A DNA stretch of 64,000 nt, taken from Desulfovibrio inopinatus DSM 10711 (GTDB lineage: Bacteria; Desulfobacterota; Desulfovibrionia; Desulfovibrionales; Desulfovibrionaceae). Below are positions 16,022 to 25,337 of this stretch, piece by piece. The DNA lies in assembly GCF_000429305.1 (NCBI RefSeq), contig NZ_AUBP01000001.1, positions 62,001 to 126,000 on the forward strand, given 5' to 3'. A program made the translations under genes and the position numbers. The first letter of the stretch is position 1. The number at the start of each line of letters is the position of its first letter. The notes under the pieces were generated by a model that worked only from the letters and a program-made list of their open reading frames with translations, was not told the origin of the DNA and ran no database searches.

Positions 16022-17578
16022 ATGAAGAGCACAATGGATCTCGATTTTTTTAAAGCACTTTTTGAGGAAATAGACCCCGGGCGGTTGCAACGGCGATTCC
16101 TGGAAACCTTGCTTGGTCTGCAGAATGTCGATCGAGGCTCGTTGTGGATGAAGCAGGGCGATGCTTTTGTTTGTGTGGAAGCTGTAGGCAGTCAGCATGA
16201 CCAGATTCTTGGCGTCTCCATTGATGCCAATCGACCGAGTCTTGTGAAATGGATCGTTGAAAATGGAAAAATGGCGATTGCCGAAGCTGGAAAAGATCAG
16301 CGTCACTTCAAAGAACTTGAAGCCGATCTTGATGAAAAAAGTACACTTATACTTGGTTTCCCCTTGATCCTGAAGAATGGTCAAGTCTATGGCGTGCTTG
16401 AAATTATCGATACGAGTGCTCGAGGCAGTCGTCTTAATCTTGATAAGGATTATCTCAATCTGCTCACAAGTCTTGTCACGATAGCTTCCATGGCGTTATC
16501 AAATTCCATTTCTTATTCTGATACCATAGAAGAAAACCGTGGGCTGAAAAAAACACTTAATGAACTCCGAGGCCACTCGCCTATTATCGGCCAGAGCAAG
16601 GTTTTGCTTTCAGTGCTCAAAACCGCTCGCGACTATGCCAAGACCGATTTTCCAGTGTTGATCACTGGAGAATCCGGTACAGGAAAGGATCTCATTGCCC
16701 AGGAAATTCATCGACGCAGTCGGCGTGCCGATAAGCCGTTTTTTGTCCAGAATTGTTCGGCCATTCCTGAGACATTACTCGAAAGTGAATTGTTCGGTTA
16801 TAAAAAAGGTGCGTTTACCGGGGCGGATAAAGACAAAGTCGGTCTCTTTGAAGCAGCGGATGGTGGAACGATTTTTCTCGATGAAATCGGTGATATGCCG
16901 GTGAGCCTCCAGGCGCGCATTCTTCGCGTTATTCAGAATAACGAAATCAAACCGTTGGGCGGAGCCAAAGCTAAGACCATCGACGTTCGTTTAGTTTCAG
17001 CCACGAACAAGGATCTAGCGCAAGCGATCGACTCGGGCGAGTTCCGAGAGGATTTGTTTTATCGACTGAATGTGCTGCCCCTCCATATGCCGCCGTTACG
17101 TGATCGTACTGAAGATATTCCGCTTCTTCTGAATTATTTTTTGAAGCGTGATGGAAAGCATGTCGATAATGAATGCCGTGAATTTGCTCCGGAAACGCTT
17201 GAACTCCTTTCCTGTTATCCGTGGAAGGGGAATGTCCGTGAGATGGAGAACTTCGTGAAGTTTCTTTTAGCAACTGTGGGGAGTTCCATTATCAGACCAT
17301 CGCATTTGCCTCCGCAATATCGCAATGAAGCGCCGAACTCTCCACGACCGACGATGGCTCCTCTTGCCGGAGCCGCGCCGACATTGACGTCTTCCTCCGA
17401 GATGAGCGAAGTGACTGAAGATCCATTCGAAGGGCGTTCATGGGAAGATGTGGAACGTGAATATGCGATTTATCTTTTGGAAAAACACAAATGGAACGTG
17501 ACAAGCGCTGCTAAAGAAGCCGGGCTTAATCGTTCAACCTTTGATTCTCGGCTGAAAAAACTCCACGTCGAACGATAG
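16022..17578 (+). CDS. Sigma-54-dependent transcriptional activator with GAF sensor domain (NifA/FhlA type)
   Basis: 518 residues from the ATG at 16022; the frame opens earlier, but MKSTMDLDFFKALFEEIDPG fits a natural N-terminus. An N-terminal GAF domain (about 15-170) replaces a receiver, so activity is likely set by a bound small molecule or redox signal. The AAA+ domain has Walker A GESGTGKD, the sigma-54 contact loop GAFTGA, Walker B GGTIFLDEIGDMP and a sensor region ending in RLNVLPLHMPPLRDR. A Fis-type helix-turn-helix ends the protein (NVTSAAKEAGLNRSTFDSRL). No obvious target operon lies directly downstream. Confidence 0.95.
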   Translation: MKSTMDLDFFKALFEEIDPGRLQRRFLETLLGLQNVDRGSLWMKQGDAFVCVEAVGSQHDQILGVSIDANRPSLVKWIVENGKMAIAEAGKDQRHFKELEADLDEKSTLILGFPLILKNGQVYGVLEIIDTSARGSRLNLDKDYLNLLTSLVTIASMALSNSISYSDTIEENRGLKKTLNELRGHSPIIGQSKVLLSVLKTARDYAKTDFPVLITGESGTGKDLIAQEIHRRSRRADKPFFVQNCSAIPETLLESELFGYKKGAFTGADKDKVGLFEAADGGTIFLDEIGDMPVSLQARILRVIQNNEIKPLGGAKAKTIDVRLVSATNKDLAQAIDSGEFREDLFYRLNVLPLHMPPLRDRTEDIPLLLNYFLKRDGKHVDNECREFAPETLELLSCYPWKGNVREMENFVKFLLATVGSSIIRPSHLPPQYRNEAPNSPRPTMAPLAGAAPTLTSSSEMSEVTEDPFEGRSWEDVEREYAIYLLEKHKWNVTSAAKEAGLNRSTFDSRLKKLHVER

Positions 17579-17581
17579 CGG

Positions 17582-17598
17582 GGCCCCTAGAGGGGGCC
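17582..17598. terminator. Possible hairpin between convergent genes
   Basis: GGCCCCT pairs with AGGGGGCC (one bulged G) directly after the activator stop codon. No T-run on either side, so function is uncertain. Confidence 0.35.
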
Positions 17599-17666
17599 GA
17601 TGACGACTCGCTTTGCGCTCTTACGGGGCGGATGAAACGTTGGTATTCTCTCCGTCCTTCAAATCG

Positions 17667-19031
17667 CTATTGCTTTTTTTCGGTGCATCCGCGTTGCGCG
17701 TTCAGGACTCGGCGAGCGTAAAAGAAGGAGATGCCCGCCGACAGCCAATTGATGACGAATACGCTCCACCAGATGCCAGGAAGTCGAAAGTCCAAGGCGA
17801 CGGCAAAAAGCGAAAAGAGGGCGGCCGGGGCAAGAAGCTGGCGGAACAGGCCGATATAAATGGCGAACATGGGGAGCTTCATGCCTTGTAATGCCGCTAC
17901 GTGAACAAACAAGACGACATAGGCATAGAGAAGAAATGCCATGACGCGCAAATAGTCTGTGCCTATGTCGATGACTGCCGGATCGTCGGTAAACAGTGTG
18001 ACGAGGGGATTGGCGAAGAAAAAGACTATGGCTGTACCCAAAGCCATAATAACAAAACCGTATCGCAATGCGGTATTCAGTGTTTCATGAATACGATCAT
18101 AGCGACCGGCGCCACAGTTTTGGGCAACAATGGATAACGTCGCAATATTAAGTCCAATGGATGGAAGAAGGATAATTTGTTCAATGCGAGTCGCGACACC
18201 ATAGGCAGCAACCGGAGCTTTGCCGAAAAGGGAAAAAAAGTAGGTGATAACAAAAATTCCGATGCCAATGGTGGCGAAATTACAGCTTGCCGGCAATCCC
18301 TGGTAGGCGATTTCAGTAATGATCGCTGGTTTGGGCAATAACCGCTTGAGATGAATATGTTCGAGCAAGCCGCTATCGAAGCACTTCTTGACGAGATATA
18401 GAAGGCCTAACGCCTGAATAAGGATCGTCGCCAGCGCAATACCGGCAATACCCATGGCCGGCAATCCGAACCCTCCATAAATAAACCAGGGGTCAAGCCC
18501 GATATTGAGTATGGAACCGACAATGAGGAAGTTCCGAAATGGTCTGGTGTCGCCGCGGGCGTTGAGGAGTGAATTGACAACGAAATTGAGCACAAAGAAC
18601 ACAGCGCCGAAGAAGATGACATTCATATAGTCGAGACAAATGTCCAAATACTCTCCGGTGGCACCAAGAATTCCGAATAGACTCGGGGCAACAATCAATC
18701 CCAAAAATGTCAGCCCTATGCCGAGAAGAGCAGAAAACATCACGGCCTGAAGAAAGTACAAACGTGCTTGTGAGGGATCGTTTTTCCCTAAGGCTGCCCC
18801 AATCAATGCTGTCGCACCGACAGCCATGCCCTGCGCGACGGCGATGATGATGAAATATACCGGAAATGATAAGGAAAGCGCCGCAAGGGATTGGGTGGAA
18901 AGTTGTCCTCCCCAGTATGTGTCGACCACGTTGAACATGGTGTTGAAGAAAAAGCCGATACTGGCCGGAATGGCGACTTGACGAATAAGAGGGCCGACGG
19001 AACCCTGGGTGAGATCAAAACTGATTTTCAT
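17667..19031 (-). CDS. MATE family multidrug/sodium antiporter
   Basis: 454 residues with about 12 membrane helices, the normal size for MATE exporters. Family-like segments are QVAIPASIGFFFNTMFNVVD, VVDTYWGGQLSTQSLAALSL and NIGLDPWFIYGGFGLPAMGI, with the helix-7 region VATRIEQIILLPSIGLNIAT. It should sit in the inner membrane and export cationic compounds using Na+ or H+. A strong terminator (19057-19078) separates it from the upstream sugar porter, so it has its own promoter. Confidence 0.93.
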   Translation of the reverse strand: MKISFDLTQGSVGPLIRQVAIPASIGFFFNTMFNVVDTYWGGQLSTQSLAALSLSFPVYFIIIAVAQGMAVGATALIGAALGKNDPSQARLYFLQAVMFSALLGIGLTFLGLIVAPSLFGILGATGEYLDICLDYMNVIFFGAVFFVLNFVVNSLLNARGDTRPFRNFLIVGSILNIGLDPWFIYGGFGLPAMGIAGIALATILIQALGLLYLVKKCFDSGLLEHIHLKRLLPKPAIITEIAYQGLPASCNFATIGIGIFVITYFFSLFGKAPVAAYGVATRIEQIILLPSIGLNIATLSIVAQNCGAGRYDRIHETLNTALRYGFVIMALGTAIVFFFANPLVTLFTDDPAVIDIGTDYLRVMAFLLYAYVVLFVHVAALQGMKLPMFAIYIGLFRQLLAPAALFSLFAVALDFRLPGIWWSVFVINWLSAGISFFYARRVLNAQRGCTEKKQ

Positions 19032-19056
19032 AGTACATCCGAGAGGTACAAAACAA

Positions 19057-19078
19057 AGCGGCCGGGGGGCCGGCCGCT
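19057..19078 (-). terminator. Terminator of the sugar porter gene
   Basis: AGCGGCCGG and CCGGCCGCT form a perfect 9-bp GC stem around a 4-base loop. On the minus strand TTTGTTTTG follows. It isolates the sugar porter from the MATE gene. Confidence 0.85.
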
Positions 19079-19103
19079 GAAGTGGTGAGAGAGGAGTCGC
19101 TTA

Positions 19104-20489
19104 TCAACGACCAAGTTCGCGCGCTGGCTTTCCGGCATAGAGGTTTTTTTCAATCTGCTCAAGAGGCACCCCTTTGGTTTCGGGGATATACTTCCAAGTG
19201 AACCATATTCCGAAAATGCCAATCGTTGCATATAACCAAAACGCACCGGGACGTCCTAATACATCGATGATGGAAAGGAATGTCAAAGCAATAATAAAAT
19301 TGAAGAGCCAGTTGGCAAGGGTAGCCACGCTCATGCCAATGCCACGGATTTGGAGTGGATAGACTTCCGAAATCATAAGCCAGGCAATAGGTCCTAATGA
19401 TACGGCAAACGAAGCGATATACACGAAGAGGCTCCCAAGTGCGTACCACTTGAGCGATGCACCCAATATATCGGTTAAAGCAAACGCTCCCCCGAGTACG
19501 GCCAGGCTGAGGACCATTCCGGAAAGTCCTAAGTAGAGGAGAGGTTTTCTTCCCCACATGTCGACGAGTCGAATGGCGACAATCGTCATAAGCACATTGA
19601 CCACTCCGACGCCGACTGTTGCTGAAATTGCCGCTCGGGCAGATTCGAAACCGGCCATTTCGAAGATTGTCGGGGCGTAATAAATAACCGTGTTGATACC
19701 TGTGGCTTGCTGGACGACCATAATGCCAACGCCGATCAACAATGCCGGACGCACTGCCGGGGCGAACAGATCGGAAAAAGATCCGCTTTTTTCAACCTTC
19801 AGAGATCGTTTGATACGTCGATATTCTTCCTCGGCATGATGAGGATCAATACGTCCGAGTACGCGTTGAGCCTCGCTTTCGTACTGCTTGCTTGCCAACC
19901 AACGGGGAGTACGTGGTAAAAAGAGCATGCCGATACCGAGGACGAGCGCAGGAAAAAGACCGGCCAGAAACATATACCGCCAGCCGCCATCCCATGTGGC
20001 AAAATAATGGTCGATGAGATACGAGACCACAATTCCTATGGTGATCATGAGCTGGTTGAGCGAGACGAGCGCTCCACGGATTTCTTGCGGGGATATTTCA
20101 CTTAAATACAGCGGTACGGCAAACGACGCAACTCCAATGCCAAGGCCGACAACGATGCGGCCGAGCACAAGATGTACCGCGTCCGCCGCAAACCCGGTCC
20201 AGAGAGAACCCAGGCCGAAAATAATGGCCGTCACAATGATGACGTTACGACGTCCGAATCGGTCGACGATTTTCCCGCTGGAGGCTGCGCCGATAATGCA
20301 ACCCACAAGCACAGCGCTCACCACCAATTCTTGGTAGAGATTGCTTAAAGCAAAATCTTTTTTGATGAACAGCAAAGCTCCGGAGATGACGCCGGTATCA
20401 AAGCCGAACAATAATCCCCCAGTTGCTGCTACCGCGGCAATAATAATGATGATAAGCGTGGCGTGATGTATTTTGTTCCGCTCGTCCAT
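19104..20489 (-). CDS. Sugar porter family MFS transporter (XylE/GalP-like)
   Basis: 461 residues from an ATG at 20489 behind GAGGGGGATGAC. Twelve membrane helices. Sugar porter signatures: GFDTGVISGALLFIKKDF in helix 1, DRFGRRNVI after helix 2, LGRIVVGLGIGVASFAVPLY with LSEISPQEIRG after helix 4, QQATGINTVIYYAPTIF in helix 7, WGRKPLLYLG, and the end motif PETKGVPLEQIE. It probably imports a hexose or pentose by proton symport; the exact sugar cannot be told. Divergent from the hydrogenase operon across a 620-bp region with several palindromes. Confidence 0.94.
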   Translation of the reverse strand: MDERNKIHHATLIIIIIAAVAATGGLLFGFDTGVISGALLFIKKDFALSNLYQELVVSAVLVGCIIGAASSGKIVDRFGRRNVIIVTAIIFGLGSLWTGFAADAVHLVLGRIVVGLGIGVASFAVPLYLSEISPQEIRGALVSLNQLMITIGIVVSYLIDHYFATWDGGWRYMFLAGLFPALVLGIGMLFLPRTPRWLASKQYESEAQRVLGRIDPHHAEEEYRRIKRSLKVEKSGSFSDLFAPAVRPALLIGVGIMVVQQATGINTVIYYAPTIFEMAGFESARAAISATVGVGVVNVLMTIVAIRLVDMWGRKPLLYLGLSGMVLSLAVLGGAFALTDILGASLKWYALGSLFVYIASFAVSLGPIAWLMISEVYPLQIRGIGMSVATLANWLFNFIIALTFLSIIDVLGRPGAFWLYATIGIFGIWFTWKYIPETKGVPLEQIEKNLYAGKPARELGR

Positions 20490-20681
20490 GTCATCCCCCT
20501 CATTGTGAATTGAATAGATCGTGAGACGGACCACGCATTGCCGTCTCTTCACTGGTTATGCCCTGGGAATACCAAAAAATACAAGATGAAAGTTGATTGG
20601 AGTGGTGATGAGAATCATTGGGGGGAATCTCATAGCAGCAGAACTGGATTGTACGCTTTTCATCTTGTCTTTTCTCTTCAT

Positions 20682-20716
20682 TTTCATGTATATGAAATGT
20701 TAATTTGATATTAACA
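20682..20716. promoter_or_regulatory. Two adjacent dyad-symmetric candidate operators
   Basis: TTTCAT-GTAT-ATGAAA (20682-20697) is followed without a gap by TGTTAAT-N5-ATTAACA (20698-20716). Both are AT-rich palindromes of a size typical for dimeric repressors or CRP/FNR-type regulators. The second resembles Rex half-sites, but its spacer is too long. Confidence 0.45.
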
Positions 20717-20769
20717 AAAAAAAATTTCTGTAAAATGTGGCATTGCTCCCTGTGCTGGACGGAAGGTAT

Positions 20770-20783
20770 TGGTCATTTGACCA
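20770..20783. promoter_or_regulatory. Palindrome TGGTCATTTGACCA upstream of hydrogenase
   Basis: TGGTCA-TT-TGACCA, immediately overlapped by CCAGT-N5-ACTGG (20781-20795). It lies about 330 bases before the hydrogenase start. Candidate regulator site; no match to a known consensus that I can name. Confidence 0.35.
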
Positions 20784-21109
20784 GTCATAAACTGGCAGGA
20801 GAGGGAGATGATCACGTATTTTTTATTATTGACTATTATGAGAGGAGATACTCGCGGACGATTATTGTGTTATTTGTTTTGTCTATATGTAGACTGGGGC
20901 CTCATTGTGTTTATCGATTTGACTTCGCAGGAGCACAAGGGGCATACCCTAATGAAATTGTTTCTTTTTTGTTGCGCGAGCGACAATGGAGCCGGGGGGC
21001 AGAGAGTATATCTCATCCATTGTTCGTTTCGGGCAACAAATCTGGAAGAGGCGACGTGTAGCCCGAAGATGTATGCGGCGGGCTCGACCACTACGCATGG
21101 AGGTGCGTT

Positions 21110-22054
21110 ATGCGATTCTCGATCGGTCTTGGTAAGGACGATGCGGAAAAACGGCTCGAACAACGAGGCGTATCGCGCCGTGATTTCATGAAATTCTGTA
21201 CCACTGTGGCTGTCACTATGGGGATGGGCCCGGCATTTGCCGTGGACGTTGCCCATGCGTTGACGGCAAAACGGCGTCCGTCCGTTGTGTATTTGCATTG
21301 TGCTGAATGTACAGGCTGTTCCGAAGCCGTTTTGCGTACGGTAAAACCGTACATTGACGAACTTATCCTCGACACGATTTCTTTGGATTATCATGAAACG
21401 CTCATGGCCGCGGCTGGCGAAGCTGCGGAAGAAGCACTGCATGAAGCCGTGAATTCTAAAGAAGGTTTTTACTGTGTGGTGGAAGGCGCGGTGCCGACCA
21501 TTGACCAGGGGAACTGGGGAATGGTGGCCGGCAAGCCCATGCTTGAGCTTGTCAAAGAAATCTGTCCCAAAGCCAAAGGCGTTATCAGCATCGGTCAGTG
21601 TTCGAGCTTCGGTGGTGTGCAGGCGGCTGCACCCAATCCGTCTAAGGCTGTTCCTGTATCCAAGGCAACTGGAATTCAAACCATCTGTATTGCCGGTTGT
21701 CCGCCCAATCCCATCAATTTCGTCGGTACCGTGGTGCATTTGCTGACGAAGGGAATGCCCGAACTTGATGATAACGGTCGCCCCACGATGTTTTACGGTG
21801 AAACCGTTCATGACAATTGCCCCCGTCTCAAGCATTTCGATAACGGGGAATTCGCGCCTTCGTTTGGCTCGGAAGAAGCCAAGAAAGGCTGGTGTCTCTA
21901 TGAACTCGGATGCAAGGGCCCATTGACTTTCAACAACTGCCCCAAGGTCAAATTTAATCAGACCAACTGGCCTGTTGAAGCGGGACACCCCTGCATCGGC
22001 TGCAGCGAACCCCAGTTTTGGGATTCCATGAGCCCGTTCTACGAGCAGTTCTAA
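21110..22054 (+). CDS. hynA: Periplasmic [NiFe] hydrogenase small subunit
   Basis: 314 residues. The twin-arginine signal [20 protein letters not shown] (about 22-41) exports the folded enzyme. Iron-sulfur ligands are visible: C64, C67 and C70 in [27 protein letters not shown], and the C-terminal set in [30 protein letters not shown] and [13 protein letters not shown]. The subunit relays electrons from the active site to a periplasmic acceptor, usually tetraheme cytochrome c3. There is no C-terminal membrane anchor, so the enzyme is soluble, as in the classical Desulfovibrio HynAB. GGAGGTGCGTT precedes the start. The large subunit follows 45 bases later. Confidence 0.96.
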   Translation: MRFSIGLGKDDAEKRLEQRGVSRRDFMKFCTTVAVTMGMGPAFAVDVAHALTAKRRPSVVYLHCAECTGCSEAVLRTVKPYIDELILDTISLDYHETLMAAAGEAAEEALHEAVNSKEGFYCVVEGAVPTIDQGNWGMVAGKPMLELVKEICPKAKGVISIGQCSSFGGVQAAAPNPSKAVPVSKATGIQTICIAGCPPNPINFVGTVVHLLTKGMPELDDNGRPTMFYGETVHDNCPRLKHFDNGEFAPSFGSEEAKKGWCLYELGCKGPLTFNNCPKVKFNQTNWPVEAGHPCIGCSEPQFWDSMSPFYEQF

Positions 22055-22099
22055 GGACCACCATCAACGCGAAAGACGCCCAATCGGAGGTTTTGAGAT

Positions 22100-23779
22100 A
22101 TGGCCAAAGATCCAGCCATGACGCCTAAATCGAATTTTAGCGGTCCCATTGTCGTCGACCCGATCACGCGCATTGAAGGCCACCTGCGCATTGAAGTCGA
22201 GGTCGCAGACGGCAAAATTAAAGATGCCCGCAGCTCTTCCCAACTGTTTCGCGGTCTGGAAATTATCCTGAAAGGCCGTGATCCCCGTGATGCCCAGCAT
22301 TTTACCCAACGTTCCTGCGGTGTGTGTACATACGTCCACGCACTGGCTTCAACGCGCTGTGTCGATAATGCTGTTGGCGTTGATATTCCGGCAAACGCCG
22401 AACTCGTGCGGAATCTTGTGCTCGGTTCGCAATATCTGCATGACCACATTGTCCATTTCTATCACCTTCATGCCCTGGACTGGGTCGATGTGACGGCTGG
22501 CCTCAAGGCCGACCCGAGCAAAGCAGCCAAAATCGCTTCCACGATTTCTCCGCGGAAGACCACGGCCGCCGATCTCAAGGCGGTTCAGGACAAGTTGAAT
22601 AAGTTCGTCGAATCGGGACAGCTTGGTATTTTTACCAACGCTTTCTTCCTGGGCGGACATGATGCCTATTACTTGCCCCCCGAAGTCAGCTTGATTGCGA
22701 CGGCTCACTACCTTGAAGCGTTGCACCTCCAAGTCAAGGCAGCTCGAGCCATGGCCGTTTTCGGTGCGAAGAATCCGCATACTCAGTTTACGGTTGTCGG
22801 TGGCGCCACCTGTTACGACAGCCTGAAACCCGATCGCTTGGCCGAATTCGTATCGTTGTGGAAAGAAACCAAGCAGTTTGTCGATGAAGTCTACATTCCC
22901 GATCTGCTTGCCGTGGCCGAATACTACAAAGATTGGGGAAGCATCGGTGGTACGACGAACTTCCTCAGCTTTGGTGAGTTTGCCAGCAATGCGAAAGATC
23001 GTCCCAACGGATTGTACCCGGCTGGGGTCGTCATGAATCGTGACCTCTCCAAGGTGGATGCATTCGACCAGAAAGAAATTAAAGAACACGTCAAGCATAG
23101 CTGGTACAAAGGCGATGCCGCCCTGTACCCCATGGATGGTGTCACTGATCCTGAGTACACCAGCCTGGGTGACAAGGAACGCTACTCCTGGATGAAGGCT
23201 CCTCGATACAAAGGCGAGCCCATGGAAGTCGGTCCTTTGGCTCGGACGCTCATCGCGTACGCCAAAGCTCAGCCTGAGACCAAGGCAACGGTGGACATGA
23301 TATTGGAAAAACTGTCCATCAAGCCTGAACACCTGTTCTCCACCCTGGGCCGCACCGCTGCCCGCGGTATTGAAACGGCCGTCATCGCCGGTAAAATGGG
23401 AGACTGGGTCAAAACGCTGAGTGATAACGTCAAATCGGGCAATAACGATCTGTACACGGATTGGGAAATGCCGGATGAAGCCGAAGGCGTCGGTTTTGAA
23501 GAAGCGCCGCGTGGTGCCTTGTCGCACTGGATTAAGATTAAAGACAAAAAGATCGAAAACTTCCAGCTCGTGGTTCCGTCCACCTGGAACCTCGGTCCTC
23601 GGTGTGCCGAAGGCAAGCTCGGACCGGTCGAAGAAGCTCTGATCGGCACCCCGATCGCCGATCCCAAGCGCCCCGTAGAAATTCTGCGCACGGTTCACGC
23701 CTTCGACCCCTGCATCGCCTGCGGTGTCCACGTCATTCAACCTGAATCGAACGAAGTGTTGAAATTCAGAGTATTATAG
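22100..23779 (+). CDS. hynB: Periplasmic [NiFe] hydrogenase large subunit
   Basis: 559 residues. The nickel-iron site ligands are C73 and C76 in RSCGVCTYVHALA and C538 and C541 in DPCIACGVH. H544 is followed by a 15-residue tail that a maturation protease normally removes. The codon at the last ligand position is TGC, so this is a plain [NiFe] enzyme and not a [NiFeSe] one. It has no signal of its own and should be carried out by the Tat signal of the small subunit. It catalyses H2 oxidation (or evolution) in the periplasm. No hydrogenase protease or Hyp gene follows; a strong terminator ends the operon, so maturation genes must be elsewhere. Confidence 0.97.
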   Translation: MAKDPAMTPKSNFSGPIVVDPITRIEGHLRIEVEVADGKIKDARSSSQLFRGLEIILKGRDPRDAQHFTQRSCGVCTYVHALASTRCVDNAVGVDIPANAELVRNLVLGSQYLHDHIVHFYHLHALDWVDVTAGLKADPSKAAKIASTISPRKTTAADLKAVQDKLNKFVESGQLGIFTNAFFLGGHDAYYLPPEVSLIATAHYLEALHLQVKAARAMAVFGAKNPHTQFTVVGGATCYDSLKPDRLAEFVSLWKETKQFVDEVYIPDLLAVAEYYKDWGSIGGTTNFLSFGEFASNAKDRPNGLYPAGVVMNRDLSKVDAFDQKEIKEHVKHSWYKGDAALYPMDGVTDPEYTSLGDKERYSWMKAPRYKGEPMEVGPLARTLIAYAKAQPETKATVDMILEKLSIKPEHLFSTLGRTAARGIETAVIAGKMGDWVKTLSDNVKSGNNDLYTDWEMPDEAEGVGFEEAPRGALSHWIKIKDKKIENFQLVVPSTWNLGPRCAEGKLGPVEEALIGTPIADPKRPVEILRTVHAFDPCIACGVHVIQPESNEVLKFRVL

Positions 23780-23799
23780 TTTTGCAGGATTGTTGAAGT

Positions 23800-23845
23800 C
23801 TCAATAACAAAAGGCGGCCTCTTGGGGTCGCCTTTTGTTATTGAG
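23800..23845 (+). terminator. Terminator of the hydrogenase operon
   Basis: CTCAATAACAAAAGGCG (23800-23816) pairs perfectly with CGCCTTTTGTTATTGAG (23829-23845), a 17-bp stem with a 12-base loop, 20 bases after the stop codon. Confidence 0.9.
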
Positions 23846-23937
23846 CTGAGTAATTTAGAAAGAAGTAGTGTTTCTCTTCATCTCTTTTGGCCTTCCATCT
23901 CACATGCTGAATCTCGTCGTATTTTGAAAAGAATAAA

Positions 23938-24087
23938 CTAGATATTTAGTCCCACGATGTACTCGTTCGGATTTGTCTTGAAGCGATCCGGTTCTTTTGT
24001 CCAGACCTGACAGATATATTCGTATGGAGTAAATCCCTTGAGGGCAACATGTCGAGCAAACAAAAAAAACTTAGCGTTGAGTACGTA
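23938..24087 (-). pseudogene. C-terminal remnant of an IS481-family transposase
   Basis: On the minus strand a frame ending at the TAG at 23938-23940 reads NAKFFLFARHVALKGFTPYE, then YICQVWTKEPDRFKTNPNEY and IVGLNI-stop. ALKGLTPYEYIC, W-EPERF and a GLN-ending tail are characteristic of the C-terminus of IS481 transposases. Only about 50 residues are recognisable. Upstream (to 24200) I see no more of the enzyme and no start codon, so this is a decayed insertion sequence left behind the hydrogenase operon. Confidence 0.75.
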
Positions 24088-24200
24088 AGTAGAGGAGAAC
24101 CTGGGAGAAAAAAGCTAATGCAGCTTATCTTATTGATTTGGAGCGTCCAAGAATATCCTTGATAGGTTCAAGATTCTTGAGGCGCTCCTTTATTATGCTT

Positions 24201-25277
24201 TCAGGTGATCGTTTTTTTCTCTTCTCTTGGATACGCCGAAGCTTGCCGCTGAATCAAATGCTTAAAGACAAACACGGTGATGGGGACACCTAGAATCATG
24301 CCCCACAATCCAAAAAACGTGTGGGCGATATAGAGAATGAATAAGGTCAGTACAGGGCTGATTTTAAAGACGGCTGAAAAAATGCGGGGGTTGAGCACAT
24401 AGGTCTCAAAGAGATGGACAAAAATGACCATGACCAATGACAGCAGCGCGAGATTGAGGCCCCCGATATTGAAGGCGATGAGCATGATGGGAATGGTGGA
24501 AATAAACATACCAAGCACAGGAATGAGGCCCGCTATAAAGACGATAGTACTCAGCAATGATATCGGGTGAATACCGAGGCCCCACATGCCGAGGGCGGTC
24601 AGCATTGTGTTTGCGCAGGAAATCATGGTTTGTGCTTTGAATGCTTCGCCAACAAACAACGCGCACTGAATGATACTTCCAGCGGTGTGTCGATAAAAAT
24701 GGCGCAGCCTCGTCTGGCGGAGATTCATAGCTTGAGCGCGTAATCTCGGATAATCGAGCAATATAAGGAAAGAGAACAACGTTCCCATGAGAAAGTACGA
24801 AATATGGACCGTGATCTGATTGATGGAGACGACGGCAAAGCGTACGAGTTGCTCACTATCGACGCCCGGAATGGTCTCCAAAGAGATGATTTTTTGTAAC
24901 GCTACGATGAGTGGGGCGAGCATTGGTTGATGGTTCGCCTGGGCTTCCAGGAAATGATCTATATTTTCAATAGCCTTGGGGAGCTGCGAGAAGAACATTT
25001 TGCCTTCGGACACAAGCACTGGTGCGACCATGGAGATAAGCAACAGTACAAGGGTTATGAAAACAAGATAGATGAGAATCGTCCAAGCGCGGCGTGGGAT
25101 TGTGGAACGTGCACAAAGCCACTCAATGAGGCCATTGAAAACATATCCCAAGATAAATGTGATGAAAACGAGCCCGAAAAGGCCCTTGGAGATAATAAGC
25201 CATAACAGTCCGAAAAAAATCGCCCAGATGAACAATGTGCGGTTTGTATCGAAAAATTGTTTGATGTCGCATACCAT
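24201..25277 (-). CDS. AI-2E family transporter (PerM-like)
   Basis: 358 residues with about 8 membrane helices. N-terminal helix pairs (FIWAIFFGLLWLIISKGLFG) are followed by a long periplasmic or cytosolic loop (about 100-150). The conserved C-terminal half reads GLIPVLGMFISTIPIMLIAF, FVHLFETYVLNPRIF and HTFFGLWGMILGVPITVFVF. The ETYVLNPRI and GFWGMILGVP blocks are typical of this family, named after autoinducer-2 export; members also include Na+/H+ antiporters, so the substrate is open. A hairpin stands between it and the upstream FAH-family gene. Confidence 0.9.
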   Translation of the reverse strand: MVCDIKQFFDTNRTLFIWAIFFGLLWLIISKGLFGLVFITFILGYVFNGLIEWLCARSTIPRRAWTILIYLVFITLVLLLISMVAPVLVSEGKMFFSQLPKAIENIDHFLEAQANHQPMLAPLIVALQKIISLETIPGVDSEQLVRFAVVSINQITVHISYFLMGTLFSFLILLDYPRLRAQAMNLRQTRLRHFYRHTAGSIIQCALFVGEAFKAQTMISCANTMLTALGMWGLGIHPISLLSTIVFIAGLIPVLGMFISTIPIMLIAFNIGGLNLALLSLVMVIFVHLFETYVLNPRIFSAVFKISPVLTLFILYIAHTFFGLWGMILGVPITVFVFKHLIQRQASAYPREEKKTIT

Positions 25278-25337
25278 GGTAATAGGCTAGCGTAAAAGTG
25301 TTAGCCAGACAATCAACCATCTCTCACCGGAAATCAC

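Larger units (their letters stand above)
20490..21109. other. Divergent control region between sugar porter and hydrogenase
   Basis: 620 bases without a supported gene. It holds three palindromes (20682-20697, 20698-20716, 20770-20783) and the AT-rich tract at 20700-20730. It must carry the promoters of both flanking operons. Short plus-strand frames here lack ribosome binding sites. Confidence 0.6.

Noticed and set aside
20698-20716. Rex repressor site upstream of the hydrogenase
   Set aside because: Half-sites resemble TGTTAA/TTAACA, but the spacer is several bases longer than in Rex operators. Kept only as an unassigned palindrome.
20735-20760. Sigma-54 -24/-12 promoter in front of the hydrogenase (TGGCAT...TGTGC)
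   Set aside because: The GG and GC elements are not at the required 10-base interval.
22349-23740. 463-codon open frame on the minus strand inside the hydrogenase large subunit gene
   Set aside because: It is an antisense shadow caused by codon bias; the plus-strand frame has both nickel ligand motifs. The same holds for the 372-codon antisense frame at 20870-21988.
23700-23779. Possible [NiFeSe] selenocysteine site in the large subunit
   Set aside because: The ligand codon in DPCIACGVH is TGC, not TGA, and no in-frame TGA occurs there.
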